Source: Acidimicrobiales bacterium
GTDB taxonomy: Bacteria > Actinomycetota > Acidimicrobiia > Acidimicrobiales > JADJXE01
Reading direction: 5' to 3'
Assembly: GCA_016716005.1 (NCBI GenBank)
Contig: JADJXE010000001.1
Location: 881,001 to 945,000 of the forward strand
Length of the DNA: 64,000 nucleotides
In this document: piece after piece, positions 8,283 through 16,184 of the stretch
Layout of the letters: each line of letters opens with the position of its first letter
How positions within the stretch are numbered: position 1 is the stretch's first letter
Made by a program: the position numbers and the translations under genes
Notes under the pieces: model-generated
Told to the model about the DNA's origin: nothing
What the model saw: the letters and a program-made list of their open reading frames with translations, nothing else
Databases searched by the model: none

Positions 8283-9518
8283 GTGCGGGTCCTGCTCACC
8301 ACGATCCCGGGGACCGGCCACTTCGCCAAGGTCGTGCCGCTGGCCCGCGCGGTCGTCGAGGCCGGTCACGAGCTGCGGGTGGCGTCGAGTGCCTCGTTCC
8401 AGCCGACGATCGAGCGAGCGGGGCTTGCCGGCGTGCCGGCCGGGCTCGACTGGCTGGAGTCGGCCCCGGACCGCATCGCCCCAGCCCTCGCCCGTGCCAA
8501 CGCCCGGCAGCGGTCGTCGGCCGTCGGCACCATCGTCAGCCAGGTGGCGCCGGCGCGGATGCTGCAGGACCTGCTCCGGATGGCAGAGGCGTGGCGGCCC
8601 GACGTGGTCGTCTCCGAGCCCAGCGAATGGGGCGGGCTGCTGGCGGCCGAGCGCCTGCGGACACCCCACGCCCTGCTCGCGACCAGGATCCCCTTCGTCG
8701 TCCCCACGTGGCAGTCGCGGCCACCGTCGCCGGCTCGGGCCACCGGCCCCGCCGCGATCCCCTACTCGGAGCTCCGCCGGCGGCTCGGTCTCGCCTCACC
8801 CGACGCGCCGCACCACGTGCTCGCTCGGCGGTACCTGGTGCTCGACGGCACCCCGCCGAGCTTCCACCCCGCCGACCGAGTGCTCCACGCCCGGACCGCC
8901 CACGCCGTGCGGCTCGTGCCGTGGAGCGCACCCGACCCCGACGGCTCGCCGTGGCTCGACCGCCTCCCCACCGATCGGCCGGTCGTCCACGTCAACATTG
9001 GCACCGTCTTCGATCGCGACCCGCCGGCGGCGGCCACCACCGCTCGCGCCGCGATCGCCGAGGGGGCGTACGTGGTCGTCGCCCACGCCGGCCCCGCCGC
9101 CGAGCTGGGCCCCCTCCCCGACGGCGTCCTGGTGGTGCGGTGGGCGCCCCACGACCTGCTGCTCCCCCGCTGTTCGGCCGTGGTCCACCGCGGCGGCTGG
9201 GGGACCACCCTGCTCACCGTCGCGCACCGCCGGCCCGCCCTCGTGGTGCCCCACGGAGCGGACCAGCCGCTCGTCGCCGCCCGGCTCCAGGCCTGCGGCG
9301 CGGGCCGGTCGCTCCCGGTCGGCCCGGTCGACGAGGACGCGGCGCGCCGCGAGCTCCGGCGGCTGCTCGACGACGTCCTCCTCCGCCGCAACGCAGCACG
9401 GATCGGCGACGAGCTCGCCACCATGCCCGGGCCCGAGCACGGCGTCGTCCTCCTCGAACGGCTCGTCGAGACCGGTCGCCCGATCGCGGGCCGGCCCGAC
9501 CTGCCCGGTGTCTGGTAG
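8283..9518 (+). CDS. GT1-family glycosyltransferase (MGT/UGT-like), first of a tandem pair
   Basis: A 411-residue GT-B enzyme. The N-terminus MRVLLTTIPGTGHFAKVVPLA is the acceptor-side start typical of macrolide/flavonoid-type transferases. The C-terminal half has the nucleotide-sugar site HRGGWGTTL and PHGADQPLVAARL. It starts at GTG 8283, 11 bases after the PPOX stop. The donor sugar and acceptor are unknown; small hydrophobic acceptors are usual in the family. About five bases separate it from its paralogue, which shares the same N-terminal pattern, indicating an old tandem duplication. Confidence 0.85.
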   Translation: MRVLLTTIPGTGHFAKVVPLARAVVEAGHELRVASSASFQPTIERAGLAGVPAGLDWLESAPDRIAPALARANARQRSSAVGTIVSQVAPARMLQDLLRMAEAWRPDVVVSEPSEWGGLLAAERLRTPHALLATRIPFVVPTWQSRPPSPARATGPAAIPYSELRRRLGLASPDAPHHVLARRYLVLDGTPPSFHPADRVLHARTAHAVRLVPWSAPDPDGSPWLDRLPTDRPVVHVNIGTVFDRDPPAAATTARAAIAEGAYVVVAHAGPAAELGPLPDGVLVVRWAPHDLLLPRCSAVVHRGGWGTTLLTVAHRRPALVVPHGADQPLVAARLQACGAGRSLPVGPVDEDAARRELRRLLDDVLLRRNAARIGDELATMPGPEHGVVLLERLVETGRPIAGRPDLPGVW

Positions 9519-9522
9519 CGCC

Positions 9523-10731
9523 GTGCGGGTGCTGTTCACCACCATCCCGGGCCACGGCCACCTGCTCCCCATGGTGCCGCTGGCGCACGCCCTGGTGGCC
9601 GCCGGCCACGAGGTCCGGGTCGCCACCAGCCCCTCCTTCTGCCCGACCGTGGAGCGGTGCGGGCTGGTGGCGCTCCCGCTCGGGCTCGACTGGCTCGAGG
9701 GCGAGGTCGAGCGGCTCGCGCCGGCGGTGGCGGGCCTCGCCCCCCCGGCCCGGTCCGCGGCGATCCACGCCGTCCTCAGCGCGGCGTCGCCGCTCTCCAT
9801 GGTGCAGGCGCTCGATGGTCCCCTCATGGGGTGGGGAGCCGAGCTGGTCGTGGCCGAGACGGCCGAGCTCGGCGGTCCGCTGGCCGCCGAGCGGGCCGGT
9901 GTCCCCTACGCCCAGCTCTCGGTGAGCGTGCCGTCGACCCCGTCGGCGGCCGGCATCGGCCCATCGGTGCGGGTCGACGCCCGTGGCCCCACCGCCGTGC
10001 CCTACCACCTGCTGCGCCAGCGCCTGCAGCTCCCCCCTGCGCCGGTGGAGGCGGCCACCCGCCGATTCCTCACCCTCGATCAGATGCCCGCGAGCCTGCA
10101 CTTCGGCGCCACCTCGTGGCTCGCGCCCACGCGGCGACCCATCCGGCCCGTGGCGTACGCACCCCCTGGCCCCGCTGATCCGGTGGTGGACGACGCCCTC
10201 GACGACGACCGGCCCCTCGTGCTCGTCACGCTCGGCACCGTGTTCCACCGGGCCGCCGACGTGATCCGCGCCGTCGTCGACGGCCTGGCCGCCGAGGATC
10301 TCGCCGTGCTCGTCGCCACCGGCGGGCTCCCGCTCGACGACCTCCCGCCCAACACGCACGCCGCACCGTGGGTTCCGAACGACCGGGTGATCCCCCGCGC
10401 CGCCGTCGTGGTCCACCACGGCGGCCCGGCCACCGCCCTGGCCTGCCTGGCCGCCGGCGTCCCGGCGCTGGCACTGCCCCAGGCCGCCGACCAGGGTGTG
10501 ATGGCGATCCGCGTGCGCAACGTCGGCGCCGGCCGCCTGCTCGGCCCCGGCGTCGTCACTCCTCGGACGGTCCAGACGGCCGTGCGGGTGCTGCTGGCCG
10601 ACCGTCTCTACCGGGCCAACGCTGCACGCATCGGCGAGGACATCGCGGCGATGCCCGAGCCCGCCGCGCTGGTGCCGGTGCTGGAGCAGCTGGCTCGCGA
10701 CGGCGAGCCGGTGGCCGGCGTGTTCACCTGA
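9523..10731 (+). CDS. GT1-family glycosyltransferase (MGT/UGT-like), second of a tandem pair
   Basis: A 402-residue paralogue of the preceding gene (MRVLFTTIPGHGHLLPMVPLA at the N-terminus). The donor-site motif is HHGGPATALACLAAGVP followed by PQAADQ. The His in GHGH at residue 11-13 matches the catalytic base position of GT1 enzymes, whereas the first copy has GTGHF there. GTG 9523 follows the upstream stop almost immediately. No polyketide or sterol biosynthesis genes lie next to it, so the acceptor is open. Confidence 0.85.
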   Translation: MRVLFTTIPGHGHLLPMVPLAHALVAAGHEVRVATSPSFCPTVERCGLVALPLGLDWLEGEVERLAPAVAGLAPPARSAAIHAVLSAASPLSMVQALDGPLMGWGAELVVAETAELGGPLAAERAGVPYAQLSVSVPSTPSAAGIGPSVRVDARGPTAVPYHLLRQRLQLPPAPVEAATRRFLTLDQMPASLHFGATSWLAPTRRPIRPVAYAPPGPADPVVDDALDDDRPLVLVTLGTVFHRAADVIRAVVDGLAAEDLAVLVATGGLPLDDLPPNTHAAPWVPNDRVIPRAAVVVHHGGPATALACLAAGVPALALPQAADQGVMAIRVRNVGAGRLLGPGVVTPRTVQTAVRVLLADRLYRANAARIGEDIAAMPEPAALVPVLEQLARDGEPVAGVFT

Positions 10732-10755
10732 GGGCCCCCCGGCGGCGGCGGTTCG

Positions 10756-11672
10756 TCAATCGCAATCGTCCTCGTCCTCGACCGTGCCGGTCGCCAGGGT
10801 GTCGCCGGGCGTGCCGCCGGTGAGGTCGGTGATCTCGAGATCGAACGAGCCCGCCCCGATACCCGACACCGGGAACGGGAGGCTCGATCCGCCTGCGGGG
10901 ATCGTCTGGGGGGCAGCCACCGGGATCGTTCAGGCACGGGGGATCGGTGATCGCCATCATCCCGTGGTTCGGGGGGACTGGGACACCACGATGGTGAAGG
11001 AGATGTCACCGGGCGCAGGCGGCGGTGTCACCACGATGTCGGAGGGGAGCTCCCACTCGCACCCGTTGCCGTTGCCGTTGGTTCGGGGTACGGCCTCCGG
11101 CTTCACGCCAGCCGCCGGAACCTGCTCGCAGGAGGTCGACTCGTCGCTCTCGAACCCGACCTCGGGCACGTCGCCGGGCGACGGAACCTCGACGGGCTCG
11201 ACACCCGGCGGCGGGGGCAGGTGCAGCCCGTCGTCCGGGGACGGCGGGGCGACCACCTCGAACCCGCGCAGCGATGCCAGCGCCACCGGGTCGGTGACCT
11301 GGCTCGACGTGCCGTCGAGCAGGGTGAGCTGCACCCCGGTGACGACCCAGTCGCCCAGGGCCGCCCCCGCCGGAAGCACCATCGTCAGGACAACCTGGCC
11401 GTCCTCGGTGATGCTGCCCTCGTAAACGGCGGTGACGGTCTCGCCGTCGGGGCCGCTGAAGGTGATCACGATCCTGGCGATGCCGGGCCCGGCTCGACCA
11501 CGACGGGGACGGTGGTCGGCGAGTCGGGCTGGGGGATCGCGCCCGGCTGCACCGACACGCTCACCACCTGGGCGTTGCCCGCCCGCGGCGTGAGCAGCGC
11601 TGCCGCAGCGGCCAGGCGGGCCCCGACATCGGTGGTCCCGGCGACCAGCACCAGGAGCATCGGTGGGAGCAC
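10756..11672 (-). pseudogene. secreted proline-rich protein gene, broken by several frameshifts
   Basis: Leftward reading begins with a signal-peptide-like stretch (MLLVLVAGTTDVG..., ATG 11660 or GTG 11672) followed by a Pro/Val linker. It then passes to a second frame near 11480 (ITFSGPDGETVTAVYEG, a beta-rich domain), to a third near 10980 (NHGMMAITDPPCLNDP), and back to the second frame by about 10920 (TIPAGGSSLPFPVSGIG), ending DEDDCD and TGA at 10756. Each piece looks protein-like, so at least three indels separate them, two next to C/G runs. It is either a decaying secreted protein or a sequence-error hotspot. The function is not recognised. Confidence 0.6.
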
Positions 11673-11722
11673 GTCACGGATCGGCCGATCGCGAGGCCCG
11701 CGCCCCGAACGGGCGCGTCCGG

Positions 11723-11728
11723 TACGGT
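11723..11728 (+). promoter_or_regulatory. -10 hexamer TACGGT before the dioxygenase-like gene
   Basis: Eight-base spacer to ATG 11737. Confidence 0.5.
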
Positions 11729-11736
11729 GCGCGGCC

Positions 11737-12545
11737 ATGAACGAAGCCGACCGGCGCAGGCACCTCGAGGCGATCGAGCGCGACGGCTACACGATCGTGG
11801 AGGACGCCATCGAGGCCGACCTGGTCGACGCCCTCCACGACGACCTGCTCCGCCTCGAGCGCGAGCTCGGCGTCACCCCCGCCGGGAACAGCTTCGAGGG
11901 CGCCCTGACGTGGCGGATCTACAACCTGCTGGCCCACGGCGAGCTGTACGAGCAGATCCCGGTGCACCCGAACGTGCTGCCCGTGGTGGAGGGCGTGCTC
12001 GACCACGGCTGCCTGGTGTCGTCGGTGTCGTCGATCGCGATCGGCCCGGGCGAGGCCGCCCAGCCCGTCCACGCCGACGACCAGGTGATGCCACTGCCGA
12101 AGCCGCACGTGGCCACCGTGTGCAACAGCATGTGGGCGCTCACCGACTTCACGGAGGCCAACGGCGCCACCCGGATCATCCCCGGCTCGCACCTGGCCGA
12201 CCGCTCCCCCGACTACGGCCAGCCCTACGACTCGGTGCCGGCCGAGATGCCGAGGGGCTCGGTGCTGGTCTGGCACGGGAGCCTCTGGCACGGCGGCGGG
12301 GCCAACACCACCGCGCACCGCCGGGTCGGGATCGCCATGAACTACTGCGCGGGGTGGGTGCGGCAGCAGGAGAACCAGCAGCTCGGCATCCCCCTCGAGA
12401 CGATCCGGCAGTTCTCCCCCGCCTTCGCGAGCTGGTGGGCTTCGGCGTGTACCACGGGCTCATCGGCCACATCGACAAGCGCAGCCCGGCCGAGGTGCTC
12501 CTCGACGAGCCCGTCGGGGCGACCATCGTCTGGGACCGGATCTGA
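11737..12545 (+). pseudogene. phytanoyl-CoA dioxygenase-like gene with one frameshift
   Basis: PhyH-type Fe(II)/2-oxoglutarate oxygenase. Residues for the iron site are visible: HADD (H..D, in QPVHADDQVM) and a distal His in WHGGGANTTAHRR with a 2OG-binding Arg. The frame runs from ATG 11737 to about 12428 (QFSPAF), then shifts by one missing base to ELVGFGVYHGLIGHID and ends at TGA 12545. The repaired protein would be about 270 residues, normal for the family. The short C-terminal segment is intact in the other frame, so an error in the sequence is plausible. The next gene follows after nine bases. Confidence 0.78.
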
Positions 12546-12554
12546 GGCGCCGAC

Positions 12555-13445
12555 GTGGCCGTCACCGACCTGGACGAGCGGCTCCACCCGGTGCAGGACC
12601 CGAGCCCGCACTGGAGCGACTCGCTCTACTTCAACGCGTGGGACCCGGCCTCCGGGGCGTTCCTCATGACCCGCATGGCCGTGCTGGCCAACGAGCCCAG
12701 GGTGACGGGCGGGGTGCTGTGCTGGATCGACGGCGTGCCCGCGTACGGCTACGGGCGGGAGCTGGGCGAGCTGCCGGCCACCGACTGGGACGCCATGAGC
12801 GTGGGCGGTCTCGACTACCGCATGCTCCAGGCCAACCGCGAGTGGCTCGTGCGCCTCGACGACGGCGACGACAGGGCGCACCTCACGTGGGCCGGCTTCA
12901 CCGGCGTGTTCGACTACGCCGACAACGAGCAGCCCCTCCCGCGGGCCGTGGCCTGGGGCCACTACGAGCAGACGTGCACGGTGCGGGGCGACCTGCACGT
13001 GGCCGGCCGGCGCATCGCTTTCGACGGCGTCGGCCAGCGCGACCACTCCTGGGGCCACCGCGACTGGGGCGGCCTGGCCGAGTGGCACTGGATCACCGGG
13101 TTCTTCGGCACGCGGTGCAGCTTCAACCTCTTCCACGTGTGCACGCCCGGAGGCGACTGGACCGTGAACGGGTTCGTGCACCGCGACGGCCGCGACGTCG
13201 CCATCGCTGGAGCCGAGCGCACGACGCGCGAGGGCGACGGCCGCTCCCCCGAGGGCTACGAGCTCGTGCTGGCCCTGGCCGACGGCAGCCGCCTCGAGCT
13301 CGGCGCCGAGGCGGGCGGCGTGGAGGTCCCCGTGCGGCCCCACGAGGGCGCCACCGTGGTGCACGAGGTGCCGATGCGGTTGCGCTCGTCCGACGGCCTG
13401 GACGGGTTCGGGATCTACGAGCTGCTGGAGAACTCGCGCCGCTGA
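12555..13445 (+). CDS. lipocalin-like conserved protein (DUF7064/7065, AttH/CrtC-like)
   Basis: A 296-residue soluble protein. It has SDSLYFNAWDP at the start, a central GQRDHSWGHRDWG block and WHWITGFFGTRCSF, matching the actinobacterial DUF7064/7065 group related to the AttH/CrtC hydroxyneurosporene-synthase lipocalin fold. Start GTG 12555 lies ten bases after the dioxygenase stop, so the two are likely an operon. CrtC relatives hydrate or modify lipophilic substrates; that role is only inferred. The family naming is from memory of the motif DHSWGxRDW. Confidence 0.68.
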   Translation: MAVTDLDERLHPVQDPSPHWSDSLYFNAWDPASGAFLMTRMAVLANEPRVTGGVLCWIDGVPAYGYGRELGELPATDWDAMSVGGLDYRMLQANREWLVRLDDGDDRAHLTWAGFTGVFDYADNEQPLPRAVAWGHYEQTCTVRGDLHVAGRRIAFDGVGQRDHSWGHRDWGGLAEWHWITGFFGTRCSFNLFHVCTPGGDWTVNGFVHRDGRDVAIAGAERTTREGDGRSPEGYELVLALADGSRLELGAEAGGVEVPVRPHEGATVVHEVPMRLRSSDGLDGFGIYELLENSRR

Positions 13446-13470
13446 TGCCCGTCGCGCCGCGGTGCAGCGG

Positions 13471-13476
13471 TACCCT
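13471..13476 (+). promoter_or_regulatory. -10 hexamer TACCCT before SURF1
   Basis: Nine-base spacer to GTG 13486, at the long end of the spacing range seen elsewhere in the window. Confidence 0.4.
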
Positions 13477-13485
13477 CGCCCACCG

Positions 13486-14301
13486 GTGCACCGCTACCGC
13501 TTCCTGCTCTCGCCGCGCTGGATCCTGTTCGGCCTGCTGTGCCTGCTGCTCATGGCCACCACCGTCAGCCTGGGGCGGTGGCAGTGGCAACGGCACACCA
13601 CCAAGCGCGACGCCCGACAGCTCGCCGCCGAGCGGGCCGAGCAGGTACCCGTCCCCCTCGACCGGGTCGTGTCGCCCGACGACGATGCGGGCGTGGCGGA
13701 CGACCTGCGCTTCACGCCGGTCACCGTCTCCGGCACCTACGACACCGCCGCCGAGGTGCTGGTGCGGTCGCGCACCTTCGACGGCCGCACCGGCTACTGG
13801 GTGCTGACCCCCCTGGTCCCCGAGGGCTCCGACGCCGCCGTGCTGGTCAACCGGGGCTGGATCCCGCTCGACGTCCCCGCCCCGCGGCCGGTGGCGAGCG
13901 TGGCCCCGCCGGCGGGCGAGGTGACGGTGCGGGGCGTGCTCGTGGCCGGCCAGACGCGGGGCGCCTTCGGGCCGCGCGACCCGGCCGGCGGCACCCTCAC
14001 CGAGCTGGCCCGGGCCGACGTCGGACGCATCCAGCAGCAGTACCCGGCCGACCTGTACCCGGTGATCGTGCAGCTCGACGCCCAGGAGCCGGTCCAGCCC
14101 GGCGACCTCCCCGTCCCGGTCCCCCCGGCACCGCCCGACCTGGGTCCCCATCTCGGCTACACGCTCCAGTGGGGCGTCTTCACGCTGCTCGTGCCGGTGG
14201 GGTGGTTCGTCGTGGTGCGCCAGTCGGCCCGGCGGCGCGAGCGCGACGAGCGCCGTGCCGCCCGCGGGGCCGGGGCCGGGGCCGTCGGGGTCTCGCCGTG
14301 A
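13486..14301 (+). CDS. SURF1 family cytochrome oxidase assembly protein
   Basis: A 271-residue membrane protein with the SURF1 topology: an N-terminal TM helix (WILFGLLCLLLMATTVSLG) followed directly by WQWQR, a periplasmic domain with GYWVLTPL and VLVNRGWIPLD, and a C-terminal TM helix (HLGYTLQWGVFTLLVPVGWFV). SURF1 helps insert haem a into subunit I of aa3-type cytochrome c oxidase; no oxidase subunit genes are in the window. GTG 13486 fits the promoter spacing; GTG 13462 is an alternative start. The stop overlaps the next start as GTGA. Confidence 0.88.
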   Translation: MHRYRFLLSPRWILFGLLCLLLMATTVSLGRWQWQRHTTKRDARQLAAERAEQVPVPLDRVVSPDDDAGVADDLRFTPVTVSGTYDTAAEVLVRSRTFDGRTGYWVLTPLVPEGSDAAVLVNRGWIPLDVPAPRPVASVAPPAGEVTVRGVLVAGQTRGAFGPRDPAGGTLTELARADVGRIQQQYPADLYPVIVQLDAQEPVQPGDLPVPVPPAPPDLGPHLGYTLQWGVFTLLVPVGWFVVVRQSARRRERDERRAARGAGAGAVGVSP

Positions 14302-14525
14302 GGCCGACGCTGCGCTCGATCGTGCTGGGCCTCTACGCGGTCGCGGTGCTCGGGGCCGGGGTCGCGCTGGTGCTGTCGGGCGAGGGGCTCCAGGGCCCGG
14401 TCGTCCTGTCGCTGTCGTTCAACCACGGCATCCACGCCGGCGACCTGGTGAGCATCGCCCCGTTCGTGGTCCTGAGCGCCGTGGCCGCGTTCGTCGCCGC
14501 GCGCCCGGCGCGCCGCGGGGTCTGA
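14298..14525 (+). CDS. small two-helix membrane protein coupled to SURF1
   Basis: A 75-residue protein with two hydrophobic helices (IVLGLYAVAVLGAGVALVL and IAPFVVLSAVAAFVAA) joined by LSFNHGIHAGDLV. GTG 14298 overlaps the SURF1 stop (14299-14301). The coupling suggests a role in oxidase assembly or the same membrane complex, but no family is recognised. Confidence 0.72.
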   Translation: MRPTLRSIVLGLYAVAVLGAGVALVLSGEGLQGPVVLSLSFNHGIHAGDLVSIAPFVVLSAVAAFVAARPARRGV

Positions 14526-14535
14526 CGCCGACCCG

Positions 14536-16050
14536 TCAGACGCCGCCGCCGAAGAAGGCCTCGGTCACCAGCCACATGCCGCTGGCCTGCTCGACCTTCA
14601 TGTAGATGGCACCCGCCTGGGGCGGGATCCCGGGGAACGAGCAGTACCAGCTGCCGTCACCGTGGTCCTCGCAGCGGGGCTCGCTGGAGAAGCCGTCCGC
14701 GGTGCGGCCCAGCCCGAACAGCTGCTCGGTGGCCTGCTGGGTCGCCCAGTTCTCGGCGATGTTCGTGGAGTTCGACTGCCAGGCCTGGAACAGGCCGCGG
14801 GCGGCCTGCTCGGCCGTGCCCCCCGCGGTGGAGCTCGAACCGCCGCCGGTGCCGGTGGTACCGCCGCCGGTGCCGTCGGTGCGGCCACCGCCGTCGACCA
14901 CGATCACCGCGACGACGATGAACCCCATGGCGGGGTCGCCCCCCGGTGCCTCGACCACCAACTGCACCCCGTTGCTCAGGGTGCAGAGGAACGCCCCACC
15001 CGGGTACGGGTTCATCGCCGGCTCCTCGCAGGCGGTCACGGTGAGGCCGGCCACGAAGTCGGTCGAGAGCCGCCACAGGTACTCGAGCACCGGGGGCGCG
15101 CCGCACAGCATGGCGCCGGTGCGGTCGCCGGCCAGGCGGAACTCGAGCAGCCGCTGGATGGCACCCTCGGGCGTGGCCGCGCAGAACGGCTCGGTGATGA
15201 TCGTGGAGGTCGTCGTGCTCGACGAGCTCGTCGTCGTGCTGGACCCGTCGTGGTGGTCCCACCAGTCGTCGTCCCACGGCCACTCCAGCGTCCCGTCGCC
15301 GTCCAGGTCGAGGAGGATCAGGATGTCGATCTCGATGTCGATGTCGATCACGATCGTGTCGTCCAGCCTGAAGCCGTCCCACCCGTCGCCGTAGTAGCCC
15401 CACCCGTCGTCGAGACGCAGCGGCGGCAACAACGGGTTCCCGCACCGGCACCGCACCCGCGGGATCCCGTAGCGGTCGATCAGCACCGCCGTCCCCGCCT
15501 GCAGCACGGCCTGGCGGGGCGTGGCGACCCCGTCCACGAACCCGTGGTTCGTCACCCGGGTGTCGCGGGTGAGCACCACCGGGCGCAGGTTCCGCAGGTA
15601 GTCCGGGATGTCGATCACCGCGATGCCGAGCACCGACGCGAACGCCGCCGCCTTGTCCGGGTTGGCCTGCAGGAAGGCGATCTGCTGCTCCACGTCACAG
15701 GCCACGTCGCTCTGGGTCCCGCCGTACAGCGCCGGCGTGGAGCCGGCCACCGTCTCCAAGGCCGCCGGCCCCGTCGTGGACGTCGGCGCCGTCGTGGTCG
15801 TCGCCACCGTCGTGGTCGTGGCGATCACGTCGTTGTCGGTCGAGTCGGTGAAGGGGTCGTCACCGGTGCTGGTGGCCGGCTCCAACCACAGCTCCGCCGC
15901 CTGCGCCGCCGGCTCGTTCGACCACGGCGACCACACCAGCAAGGCCGCCAGCAGCGCCACCACCACCCCACCGACCAGCACCCCGACCAGCAGTCCCTTT
16001 CGGCGCGATCCCTCCGGCGGGGGCACGTAGGTCGAACCGGCTGCCTCCAT
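14536..16050 (-). CDS. DUF6777-like single-pass membrane protein
   Basis: 504 residues. A short cytoplasmic start (MEAAGSTYVPPPEGSRRKG) precedes one TM helix (LLVGVLVGGVVVALLAALLVW), a Ser/Thr linker with TTTT runs, and a domain with DVEQQIAFLQANPDKAAAFA, DTRVTNHGF, QAVLQAGTAVLIDRYGIPRV and RCRCGNPL, which I associate with DUF6777. A remarkable Asp/Ile/Leu repeat (DDTIVIDIDIEIDILILL) and an acidic DGDG/DDDWWD segment follow, then a second Ser/Thr linker, another domain, a Gly/Thr-rich spacer and a C-terminal domain. ATG 16050 has GGGAGG six bases upstream. An extracytoplasmic, possibly Ca-binding, envelope role is inference. Confidence 0.72.
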   Translation of the reverse strand: MEAAGSTYVPPPEGSRRKGLLVGVLVGGVVVALLAALLVWSPWSNEPAAQAAELWLEPATSTGDDPFTDSTDNDVIATTTTVATTTTAPTSTTGPAALETVAGSTPALYGGTQSDVACDVEQQIAFLQANPDKAAAFASVLGIAVIDIPDYLRNLRPVVLTRDTRVTNHGFVDGVATPRQAVLQAGTAVLIDRYGIPRVRCRCGNPLLPPLRLDDGWGYYGDGWDGFRLDDTIVIDIDIEIDILILLDLDGDGTLEWPWDDDWWDHHDGSSTTTSSSSTTTSTIITEPFCAATPEGAIQRLLEFRLAGDRTGAMLCGAPPVLEYLWRLSTDFVAGLTVTACEEPAMNPYPGGAFLCTLSNGVQLVVEAPGGDPAMGFIVVAVIVVDGGGRTDGTGGGTTGTGGGSSSTAGGTAEQAARGLFQAWQSNSTNIAENWATQQATEQLFGLGRTADGFSSEPRCEDHGDGSWYCSFPGIPPQAGAIYMKVEQASGMWLVTEAFFGGGV

Positions 16051-16184
16051 GGCCGCCTCCCTTCGGTACACCGAGGGTGGCGTCGGGCCCGCGGACGCGA
16101 ACCACGTCCGCAAGGACGGGGCGCTCCACCACCTCTACCGTCGCGCCGACGCGTCCCGATGGCCAGACGCCCGGCGGCGCCCGG

